Of a stretch of 10,302 nt of DNA, positions 1 through 6,372 are shown piece after piece. A program made the translations under genes and the position numbers. Numbering within the stretch: position 1 is the first letter of the stretch; each line of letters begins with the position of its first letter. Below the pieces are notes generated by a model. It saw only the letters and a program-made list of their open reading frames with translations, was not told where the DNA came from and ran no database searches. The DNA is from Desulfuromonadaceae bacterium UBA5613 (lineage in GTDB: Bacteria; Desulfobacterota; Desulfuromonadia; Desulfuromonadales; UBA2197). The DNA lies in contig DIKR01000054.1 of the NCBI GenBank assembly GCA_002424625.1, positions 5,039 to 15,340 on the forward strand, read 5' to 3'.

Positions 1-1307
1 CGCTGCGCATCCTGAACGCTGAGAAAGCTGTCAGCCCCTTTCTCATAGCGCACCGTCGAAAGGCGGGCACTCTCTGCCGTCGCCTTTGTCAGGGACTCAA
101 GCGCTGCCAGCTGTTCTTCGATGGTGCCGCGTTCCGCCAGGGCATCGGCAACCTCACGGAAAGCAGTGAGGATCGCTTTTTCATATTGCGCAACCGCAAT
201 CTCCTCCTCCACCTTGCTCACCTTGAGATTGGCGCGATTACGGCCGGCATCAAAGATCGGCAGGATGATCTGCGGAGCGAAACTCCAGGTTTCGGAGCCT
301 GACTTAAAGAGCCCGGAGAGTTCGGCGCTGCTGAAACCGGCCGCACCGGTCAGGGTGATGCGCGGAAAGAAAGCCGCCCGCGCTGCCCCGATGTTGGCGT
401 TGGCCCCTTTAAGTTTATGCTCCGCCTGGATGATATCGGGCCGCAGCAGCAGGCTTTCCGATGGAACACCGGGGGCGAGATCCTGCAGCAGGACCGCTTC
501 GCCCAACTCCACGGGGAGGAGTTCCGCCGGCAGTGAGGCGCCGACCAGCAGGTTGAGAAAATTCTCTTCCTGAGCAACCAGACGGGTCGCCTGAATATTT
601 TGCACCCGCGCGCCGTCGATCAGGGTTTGCGCCTGATGCAGATCAAGGGCCGAGATGACGCCGGCATTGAAACGCTTCTGGATCAAGCCAAAAGAGGTTT
701 GCCGACTTTCCAGAGTCTGCCGGGAAAGGGCCAACACTTCCTGATCCGCCGCCAGGGTCAGGTAACTCTGGGCGACAGCGGCAATCAGGCTGATCTGCGC
801 CACCCGCTGCGCTTCTTCGGTGGCAAAATACTCTTCCAGCGCCTGATCCTTGAGGTTTCTTACCCGGCCGAAGAGGTCAAGCTCGTAAAGACTGACGCCA
901 ACGCCGGCGCTGTACTGCCGAAAGATTTCCGACGAGCCGGTCCCGGAAAGATCGGCCGGCTGCCGCTGCACGCTGCCGCTCGCACTGGCATTGAGCTGCG
1001 GCAGGAGGGCGGCGCGCTCAATCTGGTAAAAAGCGCGGTATTTATCGACATTAAGGGTGGCGATCTTGAGATCGCGATTGTTCTGCAGAGCGAGTTCGAT
1101 CGTACGCTGCAGGCGGGGATCAAGAAAAAATTCCCGCCAGGGGATTTCGGCCACCACTGGCCCGGCCGGTGCAGCGGCCTGATAGGCCGCTCCCGTCGGC
1201 CAACTGGCAGGGGTCGGGGCTTCAGGACGACGGTAGTCCGGTGCCAGGGAGCAGCCGGAGCCAGCCAGAAAAACCAGGATTACCGCAAAAAAAGTTGTTT
1301 TTTTCAT
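1..1307 (-). CDS. Outer-membrane efflux channel lipoprotein (OprM/NodT-type OMF), 3' end cut by window edge
   Basis: This is the outer-membrane duct of the RND pump encoded just upstream. OMF proteins trimerise into a barrel plus a long periplasmic alpha-helical tunnel. I translated the frame by hand: 435 codons are present, with no stop before the left edge. Family members are usually about 460-490 residues, so roughly the last 30-50 are missing. The protein begins MKKTTFFAVILVFLAGSGCS, a lipoprotein signal with the candidate acylated Cys at residue 19. It is followed by SLAPDYRRPEAP, which closely resembles the mature start of OprM. Two tandem OEP-type repeats follow, with family-typical stretches such as YELDLFGRVRN, LDLHQAQTLID, LLRPDIIQAEHKL, AARAAFFPRITLTG and LPIFDAGRNRANL. 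The start is set by a GGGGAGGG ribosome-binding site inside the last codons of the pump gene. Only one base separates the pump stop from this ATG, so translation is probably coupled. The residue before the lipobox is unusual (see findings). Confidence 0.95.
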   Translation of the reverse strand, partial: MKKTTFFAVILVFLAGSGCSLAPDYRRPEAPTPASWPTGAAYQAAAPAGPVVAEIPWREFFLDPRLQRTIELALQNNRDLKIATLNVDKYRAFYQIERAALLPQLNASASGSVQRQPADLSGTGSSEIFRQYSAGVGVSLYELDLFGRVRNLKDQALEEYFATEEAQRVAQISLIAAVAQSYLTLAADQEVLALSRQTLESRQTSFGLIQKRFNAGVISALDLHQAQTLIDGARVQNIQATRLVAQEENFLNLLVGASLPAELLPVELGEAVLLQDLAPGVPSESLLLRPDIIQAEHKLKGANANIGAARAAFFPRITLTGAAGFSSAELSGLFKSGSETWSFAPQIILPIFDAGRNRANLKVSKVEEEIAVAQYEKAILTAFREVADALAERGTIEEQLAALESLTKATAESARLSTVRYEKGADSFLSVQDAQ

Positions 1308-1308
1308 T

Positions 1309-4300
1309 TCACAATCCCTCCCCGATCTTGCCAACAACAGGCTCATCTTCTTCCAGTTTATACTTTTTTCGGCCAAAGGCTCGCGACACCATAACAAAGA
1401 AGAATGGAATAAAGATCAGATCGATAAAGGTGGCGGTGAGCAATCCGCCGGTGACCGCTGTGCCAATGGCGTTCTGCGCCGCGGCGCCGGCACCGGTGGT
1501 CAACGCCAGCGGCAGGGTGCCGAAGAAGAACGCCAGGGAGGTCATGATAACCGGACGGAGCCGGATCTTGATCGCCGCCAGAGTCGCTTCAACCAGTTCG
1601 CGCCCTTGATGCATCTGATCCTTGATGAACTGGATGATGAGGATGGCATTCTTGGTCGATAAGCCAATGGTGGTGAGGAGGCCGATTTGCAGATAAATAT
1701 CGTTAGGGAGGATCCGCAACGAAACCGCGACAATCGCACCGACCAGCCCCAGCGGGATCATCAGCAGATTGACAAAGGGGATGGTCCAGCTTTCATACAG
1801 AGCCGCCACGGCGAGAAAGACCACCAGCAAGGAGATGGCATAAAGGATCGGCGCCTGTTTGCCTGACTGCTTCTCCTCGTAGGAGAGGCCGGTCCATTCG
1901 TAACCGATGCCGGCGGGGAGCTGGGCCACCATCTTTTCCATTTCGTCCATCGCTTCGCCGGTACTGACCCCCGGCGCGGCCTGCCCCATGATCTCCATGG
2001 ACGGAATGCCGTTATAGCGTTCGAGACGGGGGGAGGCATACTGCCAGTGTGCCGTGGAGAACGCAGAAAACGGCACCATGTCGCCATTTTTATTGCTGAC
2101 ATACCAGCGATTGATATCCTCCGGCACCATCCGGTACTCGGCGGCGGCTTGAAGAAAGACCTTCTTGACCCGGCCATTCTGGATGAAGTCGTTGACGTAG
2201 GAACTCCCCCAGGCGGTGGCAAGGACGCTGTTGATATCCGTTGCCGACACTCCCAGGGCGCCGGCCCGCACATCATCAATATCAAGTTTGAACTCGGGAG
2301 CATCATTCTGGCCGTTAGGCCGCACCGCGATCAGTTTCGGGTTTTGCATCGCCATGCCGAGGAGCTGATTGCGGGCTTCCATGAGTTTTTCGTGGCCGAG
2401 ACCGCCACGGTCCTGCAGCTGTAAATCAAAGCCGTTCGCCTGTCCCAGCTCCACCACCGCCGGCGGGGAGAATGCAAAGGCAAGACCATCGCGAATGTGG
2501 GAAAAGGCCTGCATCGCCCGCCCGGCCACCGCCGGTGCTTTCAAGTCAGGACTTTTGCGCAGCTTCCAATCCTTGAGTCTGACAAAGGCCAGGCCCATAT
2601 TCTGACCACTACCGGCAAAACTGAAGCCGGCCACGGTAATCACCGTGTCGACCGTGTTGCTCTCTTTTTCAAGAAAATGTTTTTCGAGCTCCTTGATCAC
2701 TTCCAGAGTTCGTTCCTGGGTCGCTCCGGCCGGGAGCTGGACCTGGCAGACGATAAATCCCTGGTCTTCGTCCGGCAAAAAGGCGGTCGGCAGCCGCATA
2801 AAGAGAAAGACCATCCCGACGACGATGACGCCGTAAATAAGCAGATAGCGCACCGGTTGTCCAAAGGAGCGACCGACAATTCCCTCATACTTCGTCCTGG
2901 CAAAGTCAAAGACCTTGTTAAACCAGAGAAAAAACCCCTTGAACCAGCCGGTCTCCCCCGCCGTGTGCCCCTTGGCCACCGGTTTGAGCAGGGTGGCACA
3001 AAGAGCGGGGGTGAGGGTCATCGCTACCAGCACCGAGAGGATCATGGCCGAGATGATGGTGATGGAAAACTGCCGGTAGATGACGCCGGTGGAGCCGCCG
3101 AAAAAGGCCATCGGCAGAAAGACCGCCGTCAATACCGTGGCGATCCCCCAGAGGGCGCTGGTAATCTGCCCCATCGACTTGATCGTCGCCTCTTTGGGGG
3201 GCAGTCCCTCTTCGCTCATGATCCTTTCCACGTTCTCAACGACGACAATGGCATCGTCCACCAGCAGGCCGATAACAATGACCAGAGCAAACATCGTCAA
3301 GGTGTTGATGGAAAACCCCGTGACGGAGAGCACCCCCAGGGTGCCGAGGAGGACCACCGGCACGGCGATAGTGGGGATCAGGGTGGCCCGGAAATTCTGC
3401 AGGAAGAGGAACATGATCACAAAGACCAGGAAGACCGCTTCCAGCAGGGTTATGACCACCTCTTCGATAGAGATTTTGACGAAAGGTGTGGTGTCATAGG
3501 GATAAACCACCTTGACGCCGGCCGGTAAGTAAGAGGACAACTCCTCCATCTTGGCCTTGATGCGGTCGGCGGTCGCGAGGGCATTGGCACCAGCCGCCAG
3601 GCGGATGGCCATACCCGCCAACGGTTGCCCCTTGTAGCGGGCCAATACATCATAATTTTCGGTGCCGATTTTACATTCAGCGACATCCTTGAGCCGGACC
3701 GTGGAACCGTCGCTGTTGGTGCGCAAGATGATGTCATTAAACTGTTCGACCGTCTGCAACAGCGTCCGCGCCGTGATGGTAGCGTTCAACTGTTGTCCCG
3801 CCACTGCCGGGTTACCGCCGAACTGACCGGCCGAGACCTGGGCATTCTGAGCCTGGAGGGCGGCGATGACATTGTTGGTGGTCATGCGGTAATTGTGCAG
3901 TTTGGCCGGGTTCAACCAGATGCGCATGGCATTTTGCGAGCCGAACATCTGCAGTTCGCCAACCCCTTCAACCCGGCTGATGATGTCCTGGACGTTGGAG
4001 ACCGCGTAATCGGTCAGATCGTAGCGGCTCATCGAGCCGTCCTCAGAGACCAGACCGATGATCAGCAGAAAGTTCCGGGTGGACTTGACCACCTGAATCC
4101 CCGAGCGCTGGACGACTTGGGGAAGGAGCGGCAGCGCCAGTTGCAGTTTATTTTGCACTTGCACCTGGGCGATGTTCGGATCGGTGCCGGCCTTGAAGGT
4201 CAGGTTGATAGCGACGGTTCCTGCCGAGTCACTGCTGGAGGACATGTAAATCAGGTTGTCAATGCCGTTGAGCTTCTGTTCAACGACCTGGGTCACGGTA

Positions 4301-4476
4301 TCCTGCACCGTCTGGGCCGATGCCCCCGGGTAGATGGCGTTGATGGAGATCTGCGGCGGCGCGATCGGCGGATATTGGGAGACCGGCAGAGTCTTGATCG
4401 CCAACAGGCCGGCCAGCATGACCATGATGGCAAGGACCCAGGCAAAGATCGGGCGGTTAATGAAAAAACGTGGCAT
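1309..4476 (-). CDS. AcrB/MexB-like HAE1-family RND multidrug efflux pump
   Basis: This is the inner-membrane proton/drug antiporter of the tripartite pump, 1055 residues against 1049 for E. coli AcrB. It aligns with AcrB almost without gaps from the first residue (MPRFFINRPIFAWVLAI). The proton-relay pair Asp407-Asp408 lies in GLLVDDAIVVVENVERIM on TM4, and the TM10 lysine is Lys942 in GLSTKNAIL. Other HAE1 landmarks are YPYDTTPFVKIS, FLQNFRATLIPTIAVPVVLLG, FLPDEDQG, QLPAGATQERT and GRVKKVF. Twelve membrane segments and two large periplasmic loops are expected from the family. The distal-pocket phenylalanines equivalent to AcrB F136, F178, F615, F617 and F628 are kept, but the F610 position is Ile613. 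The gene starts 12 bases after the adaptor stop, with AGGAG seven bases before the ATG. The product should export hydrophobic or amphiphilic compounds; the actual substrates cannot be read from the sequence. Confidence 0.98.
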   Translation of the reverse strand: MPRFFINRPIFAWVLAIMVMLAGLLAIKTLPVSQYPPIAPPQISINAIYPGASAQTVQDTVTQVVEQKLNGIDNLIYMSSSSDSAGTVAINLTFKAGTDPNIAQVQVQNKLQLALPLLPQVVQRSGIQVVKSTRNFLLIIGLVSEDGSMSRYDLTDYAVSNVQDIISRVEGVGELQMFGSQNAMRIWLNPAKLHNYRMTTNNVIAALQAQNAQVSAGQFGGNPAVAGQQLNATITARTLLQTVEQFNDIILRTNSDGSTVRLKDVAECKIGTENYDVLARYKGQPLAGMAIRLAAGANALATADRIKAKMEELSSYLPAGVKVVYPYDTTPFVKISIEEVVITLLEAVFLVFVIMFLFLQNFRATLIPTIAVPVVLLGTLGVLSVTGFSINTLTMFALVIVIGLLVDDAIVVVENVERIMSEEGLPPKEATIKSMGQITSALWGIATVLTAVFLPMAFFGGSTGVIYRQFSITIISAMILSVLVAMTLTPALCATLLKPVAKGHTAGETGWFKGFFLWFNKVFDFARTKYEGIVGRSFGQPVRYLLIYGVIVVGMVFLFMRLPTAFLPDEDQGFIVCQVQLPAGATQERTLEVIKELEKHFLEKESNTVDTVITVAGFSFAGSGQNMGLAFVRLKDWKLRKSPDLKAPAVAGRAMQAFSHIRDGLAFAFSPPAVVELGQANGFDLQLQDRGGLGHEKLMEARNQLLGMAMQNPKLIAVRPNGQNDAPEFKLDIDDVRAGALGVSATDINSVLATAWGSSYVNDFIQNGRVKKVFLQAAAEYRMVPEDINRWYVSNKNGDMVPFSAFSTAHWQYASPRLERYNGIPSMEIMGQAAPGVSTGEAMDEMEKMVAQLPAGIGYEWTGLSYEEKQSGKQAPILYAISLLVVFLAVAALYESWTIPFVNLLMIPLGLVGAIVAVSLRILPNDIYLQIGLLTTIGLSTKNAILIIQFIKDQMHQGRELVEATLAAIKIRLRPVIMTSLAFFFGTLPLALTTGAGAAAQNAIGTAVTGGLLTATFIDLIFIPFFFVMVSRAFGRKKYKLEEDEPVVGKIGEGL

Positions 4477-4483
4477 ACAAAAG

Positions 4484-4488
4484 CTCCT
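4484..4488 (-). promoter_or_regulatory. Ribosome-binding site of the RND pump gene
   Basis: AGGAG on the minus strand directly follows the adaptor stop codon TAA and lies seven bases before the pump ATG. This supports the pump start at 4476 and co-translation with the adaptor gene. Confidence 0.8.
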
Positions 4489-5670
4489 TTACTTGCTGGC
4501 GGCAGCGGGTTGCGGAGCTGTTGGGGCGGCGCCAAACGGTACGGCCTTGACCACCGTGCCGGGACGCGCGCGCTGGAGCCCTTCTACGATCACGCGGTCG
4601 CCGGCGTTCAATCCTTCTTCGACCAGCCAGTTATCACCGACGGTACGCACCACCTTGATCGGTCGTACTTCAACCTTTTCCTCGGCGCCGACCAGCATGA
4701 CCGTGGCCGTACCGGCGGGATTGCGGGTCACGCCACGCTGCGGCACCAGGAGGGCCTGGGCGTTGCTCCCTTCTTCGAGGACAGCGCGGACAAACATCCC
4801 GGGCAGCAAGAGTTGCTCGGGGTTTGGGAAGAGGGTGCGCAAAGAGACCGAACCGGTTCCCGGATCGACGCTGACTTCAGAGAATTTCAGCGATCCCGGC
4901 AAGGGATAAGGAGTGCCATCCTCGAGAATCAGTTTAACCCGCGCCGCGCCGGCGGCATCCGTCTGCAATGCTCCGCTGGCGAGCTGCCGTTTGAGCTGCA
5001 TCATTTCACTGCTGGAGCGGGTGACGTCGACATAGATCGGGTCGAGCTGCTGGATGGTGGCGAGGAGCGCTTCCTGATTGGCGGTGACCAAAGCACCGGG
5101 AGTGACGTTCGAACGGCCGATGCGCCCGGAGATCGGTGCGGCGATGGAAGTATAGTTCAAGTTAATCTGGGCATTTATCACCGCCGACTCGGCAGCCGCG
5201 ACGTCGGCTTCGGCCTGCTTGAGCGCCGCTTGGGCTTCGTCGTGGTCCTGCTGGCTGACCGCTTGGCTGGAGAGGAGTTCAGCAAAACGCCCGGCCTTGA
5301 GCTTGGCCGGATAAAGATTGGCCTCGGCGCGGGCGAGAGCAGCCTTGGCACTCGCCAACGCTGCCCGATAAACAGCGGGATCGATCTGGTAAAGGGTCTG
5401 CCCGGCCTTGACCTCCGCGCCCTCGGTGAAGAGACGCTTCTGGATGATGCCGCTGATCTGGGGACGGACCTCGGCGATCTGGTAGGGCGCCGTGCGCCCG
5501 GTGAGTTCTGCACTCAAGGTCACCTGCCGGGGCTGCAAGGTGACCACCCCGACCTCGGGCGCTGCGCCTGGCGGCGGGCCCGCCGCATCTTTTTTGCTGC
5601 AGCCACCCAGCAGTGCAAGAGAAAGAATTCCGACAGAAACCAGGATTGTTGCTTTGGACATGCGTTGCAT
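4489..5670 (-). CDS. AcrA/MexA-like periplasmic adaptor lipoprotein (membrane-fusion protein) of the RND pump
   Basis: This is the periplasmic adaptor that joins the RND pump to the outer-membrane channel, 393 residues from the start chosen here. The N-terminus is a lipoprotein signal ending in LLGGC, with the acylated Cys at residue 24. Next come the first half of the lipoyl domain (about 61-97, including RTAPYQIAEVRPQISG), an alpha-hairpin (about 98-170) and the second lipoyl half with APISGRIGRSNVTPGAL. The beta-barrel and membrane-proximal domains carry the AcrA-like motifs QQLDPIYVDVT, LFPNPEQLLLPGMFVRA, VPQRGVTRNP and GLNAGDRVIVEGLQ. An in-frame ATG at 5706 would add 12 residues. I reject it because it lies inside the operator palindrome, lacks a ribosome-binding site and would put charged residues ahead of the signal peptide. 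The ATG at 5670 follows AGAGGTGA at good spacing. It sits 47 bases after tetR and 12 bases before the pump gene. Confidence 0.96.
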   Translation of the reverse strand: MQRMSKATILVSVGILSLALLGGCSKKDAAGPPPGAAPEVGVVTLQPRQVTLSAELTGRTAPYQIAEVRPQISGIIQKRLFTEGAEVKAGQTLYQIDPAVYRAALASAKAALARAEANLYPAKLKAGRFAELLSSQAVSQQDHDEAQAALKQAEADVAAAESAVINAQINLNYTSIAAPISGRIGRSNVTPGALVTANQEALLATIQQLDPIYVDVTRSSSEMMQLKRQLASGALQTDAAGAARVKLILEDGTPYPLPGSLKFSEVSVDPGTGSVSLRTLFPNPEQLLLPGMFVRAVLEEGSNAQALLVPQRGVTRNPAGTATVMLVGAEEKVEVRPIKVVRTVGDNWLVEEGLNAGDRVIVEGLQRARPGTVVKAVPFGAAPTAPQPAAASK

Positions 5671-5672
5671 AG

Positions 5673-5680
5673 TCACCTCT
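5673..5680 (-). promoter_or_regulatory. Ribosome-binding site that decides the adaptor start
   Basis: AGAGGTGA on the minus strand ends two bases before the ATG at 5670, with the GAGG core about five bases away. It fits neither the upstream ATG at 5706, which lies before it, nor the ATG at 5661, which is 11 bases from the end of this motif and about 14 from its GAGG core. This makes 5670 the preferred start. Confidence 0.75.
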
Positions 5681-5692
5681 AGCTTTTTAGTA

Positions 5693-5708
5693 GAATGAAT
5701 GTTCATTC
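5693..5708. promoter_or_regulatory. Palindromic operator between tetR and the adaptor gene (copy 1)
   Basis: GAATGAATGTTCATTC has two perfect 7-base arms (GAATGAA / TTCATTC) around a TG centre. It lies 9 bases after the tetR stop codon and 22 bases before the adaptor start. The identical 16-mer recurs upstream of tetR. Length and symmetry fit a TetR-family dimer site, and the obvious protein to bind it is the adjacent repressor. I see no good sigma70 promoter overlapping this copy. It may therefore act on a weak internal promoter, as a roadblock to transcription from the tetR promoter, or together with copy 2 by looping. The palindrome is seen directly; repressor binding is inferred. Confidence 0.8.
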
Positions 5709-5717
5709 TTTATTGAA

Positions 5718-6293
5718 TTAACGCTTCACACCATCCCAGCAGGCCTCAATCGTCCGCAGGATGAGGTCATCGTCGAGAACGATAAAATTCAGAATATGGT
5801 CGCGGGCGACGGGAAGGATGGGGCCGAAGGTCAAAGCAAAAAGGACAACCAGAGGGAAGTCCTTGATCACCTGTTGCGCCACCCCTTCTTCAAAAAGTTC
5901 GCGATACATATCCCGATCTTCCTTCTTGCCGGAAATCCGGTCACGGCGGTAGGCCATGCCGTAGGGGGAATTATGAAATTGTTCGAGATAACGGAAGTCG
6001 AGGGGATTGGCGATAAAGTAACCGAGAACAGCGGTGCCGAGATAAATAAAGCGCTCGCGGATCGGCTTGTCGGAGGAATAGCCCGCCAGCACCGCCGCGT
6101 AGATCCTATCTTCCAGTTCTCGATAAAGTTCATTGATAAGCACATCCTTGTTCTCGAAGTACCGGTAGATTGTCCCCGCCCCCACCCCGGCTTTCTCGGC
6201 GATCATCGCCATCGGCGCACCGTGAAAACCGTGCTCGGCGATAATCTCCAGGGCGGCACGAACGATCTCGTCACGCTTCTCCGCTTTTGACAT
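5718..6293 (-). CDS. TetR/AcrR-family transcriptional repressor, probable local regulator of the RND operon
   Basis: This is a DNA-binding, ligand-sensing repressor, 191 residues from the start chosen here, typical for the family. The N-terminus is a canonical TetR helix-turn-helix. Helix 1 is about residues 5-21, and the HTH about 27-46 includes MIAEKAGVGAGTIYRYFENK, with the family-typical TIYRYFENKD at its end. The C-terminal part (about 65-191) is helical and hydrophobic, as expected for the ligand-binding and dimerisation domain. It shows no conserved motif that would name an inducer. A longer reading from the ATG at 6305 adds four residues. I prefer 6293 because TGAGG, formed partly by that upstream ATG, sits six bases before it. 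The gene lies between two identical palindromes and is first in the adaptor-pump-channel operon, so autorepression and pump repression are the likely role. It does not resemble a known named regulator closely enough for a symbol. Confidence 0.93.
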   Translation of the reverse strand: MSKAEKRDEIVRAALEIIAEHGFHGAPMAMIAEKAGVGAGTIYRYFENKDVLINELYRELEDRIYAAVLAGYSSDKPIRERFIYLGTAVLGYFIANPLDFRYLEQFHNSPYGMAYRRDRISGKKEDRDMYRELFEEGVAQQVIKDFPLVVLFALTFGPILPVARDHILNFIVLDDDLILRTIEACWDGVKR

Positions 6294-6299
6294 CTTGCG

Positions 6300-6304
6300 C
6301 CTCA
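6300..6304 (-). promoter_or_regulatory. Ribosome-binding site deciding the tetR start
   Basis: TGAGG on the minus strand lies six bases before the ATG at 6293. The alternative ATG at 6305 is preceded only by a weak purine stretch (AAGCGAAA). The four-residue difference does not touch the HTH. Confidence 0.55.
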
Positions 6305-6316
6305 TTTTCGCTTACA

Positions 6317-6332
6317 GAATGAATGTTCATTC
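6317..6332. promoter_or_regulatory. Palindromic operator upstream of tetR (copy 2)
   Basis: This copy has the same 16 bases and orientation as copy 1 (GAATGAATGTTCATTC), with an A before the first arm in both, giving a 17-base identity. It starts one base downstream of the probable -10 box of tetR and covers the expected transcription start, a position where a bound repressor would block RNA polymerase. This is strong positional support for TetR autoregulation. Binding itself is inferred. Confidence 0.85.
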
Positions 6333-6333
6333 C

Positions 6334-6363
6334 AGTATATACTCTTTGAGATATTCTTGTCCA
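6334..6363 (-). promoter_or_regulatory. Sigma70-like promoter for tetR and the RND operon
   Basis: On the minus strand, TGGACA (6363-6358, five of six matches to TTGACA) is followed after 18 bases by TATACT (6339-6334, five of six matches to TATAAT). An alternative -10 reading is TATATA at 16-base spacing. The start point would fall inside operator copy 2. The -35 box begins nine bases after the stop codon of the upstream permease gene. No terminator hairpin with a T-run lies between, so read-through from the ABC operon is possible. Confidence 0.65.
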
Positions 6364-6372
6364 GATTTTTTT

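Noticed and set aside
600..1394. Plus-strand open frame of 264 codons over the channel gene
   Set aside because: The minus-strand frame here encodes an unmistakable OprM-like channel that runs off the window edge. The plus-strand frame is its shadow.
2497..3528. Plus-strand open frame of 343 codons within the pump gene
   Set aside because: It is antisense to the most conserved part of the AcrB-like pump. The highly charged His/Asp/Gln/Gly-rich translation is typical of a shadow of hydrophobic membrane-protein codons.
3625..5682. Long plus-strand open frame of 685 codons opposite the pump and adaptor genes
   Set aside because: It is antisense to two clearly identified genes, spans both and the gap between them, and its translation is rich in Arg, Gly, Asp and His with no recognisable domain. 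It is a shadow frame caused by GC-rich codon use.
6338..6358. Imperfect inverted repeat TATCTC-AAA-GAGTATA in the promoter spacer
   Set aside because: The matching arms are short and interrupted, and the element is AT-rich and inside the -35/-10 spacer. It is much weaker than the perfect operator palindrome next to it, so I do not count it as a second binding site.
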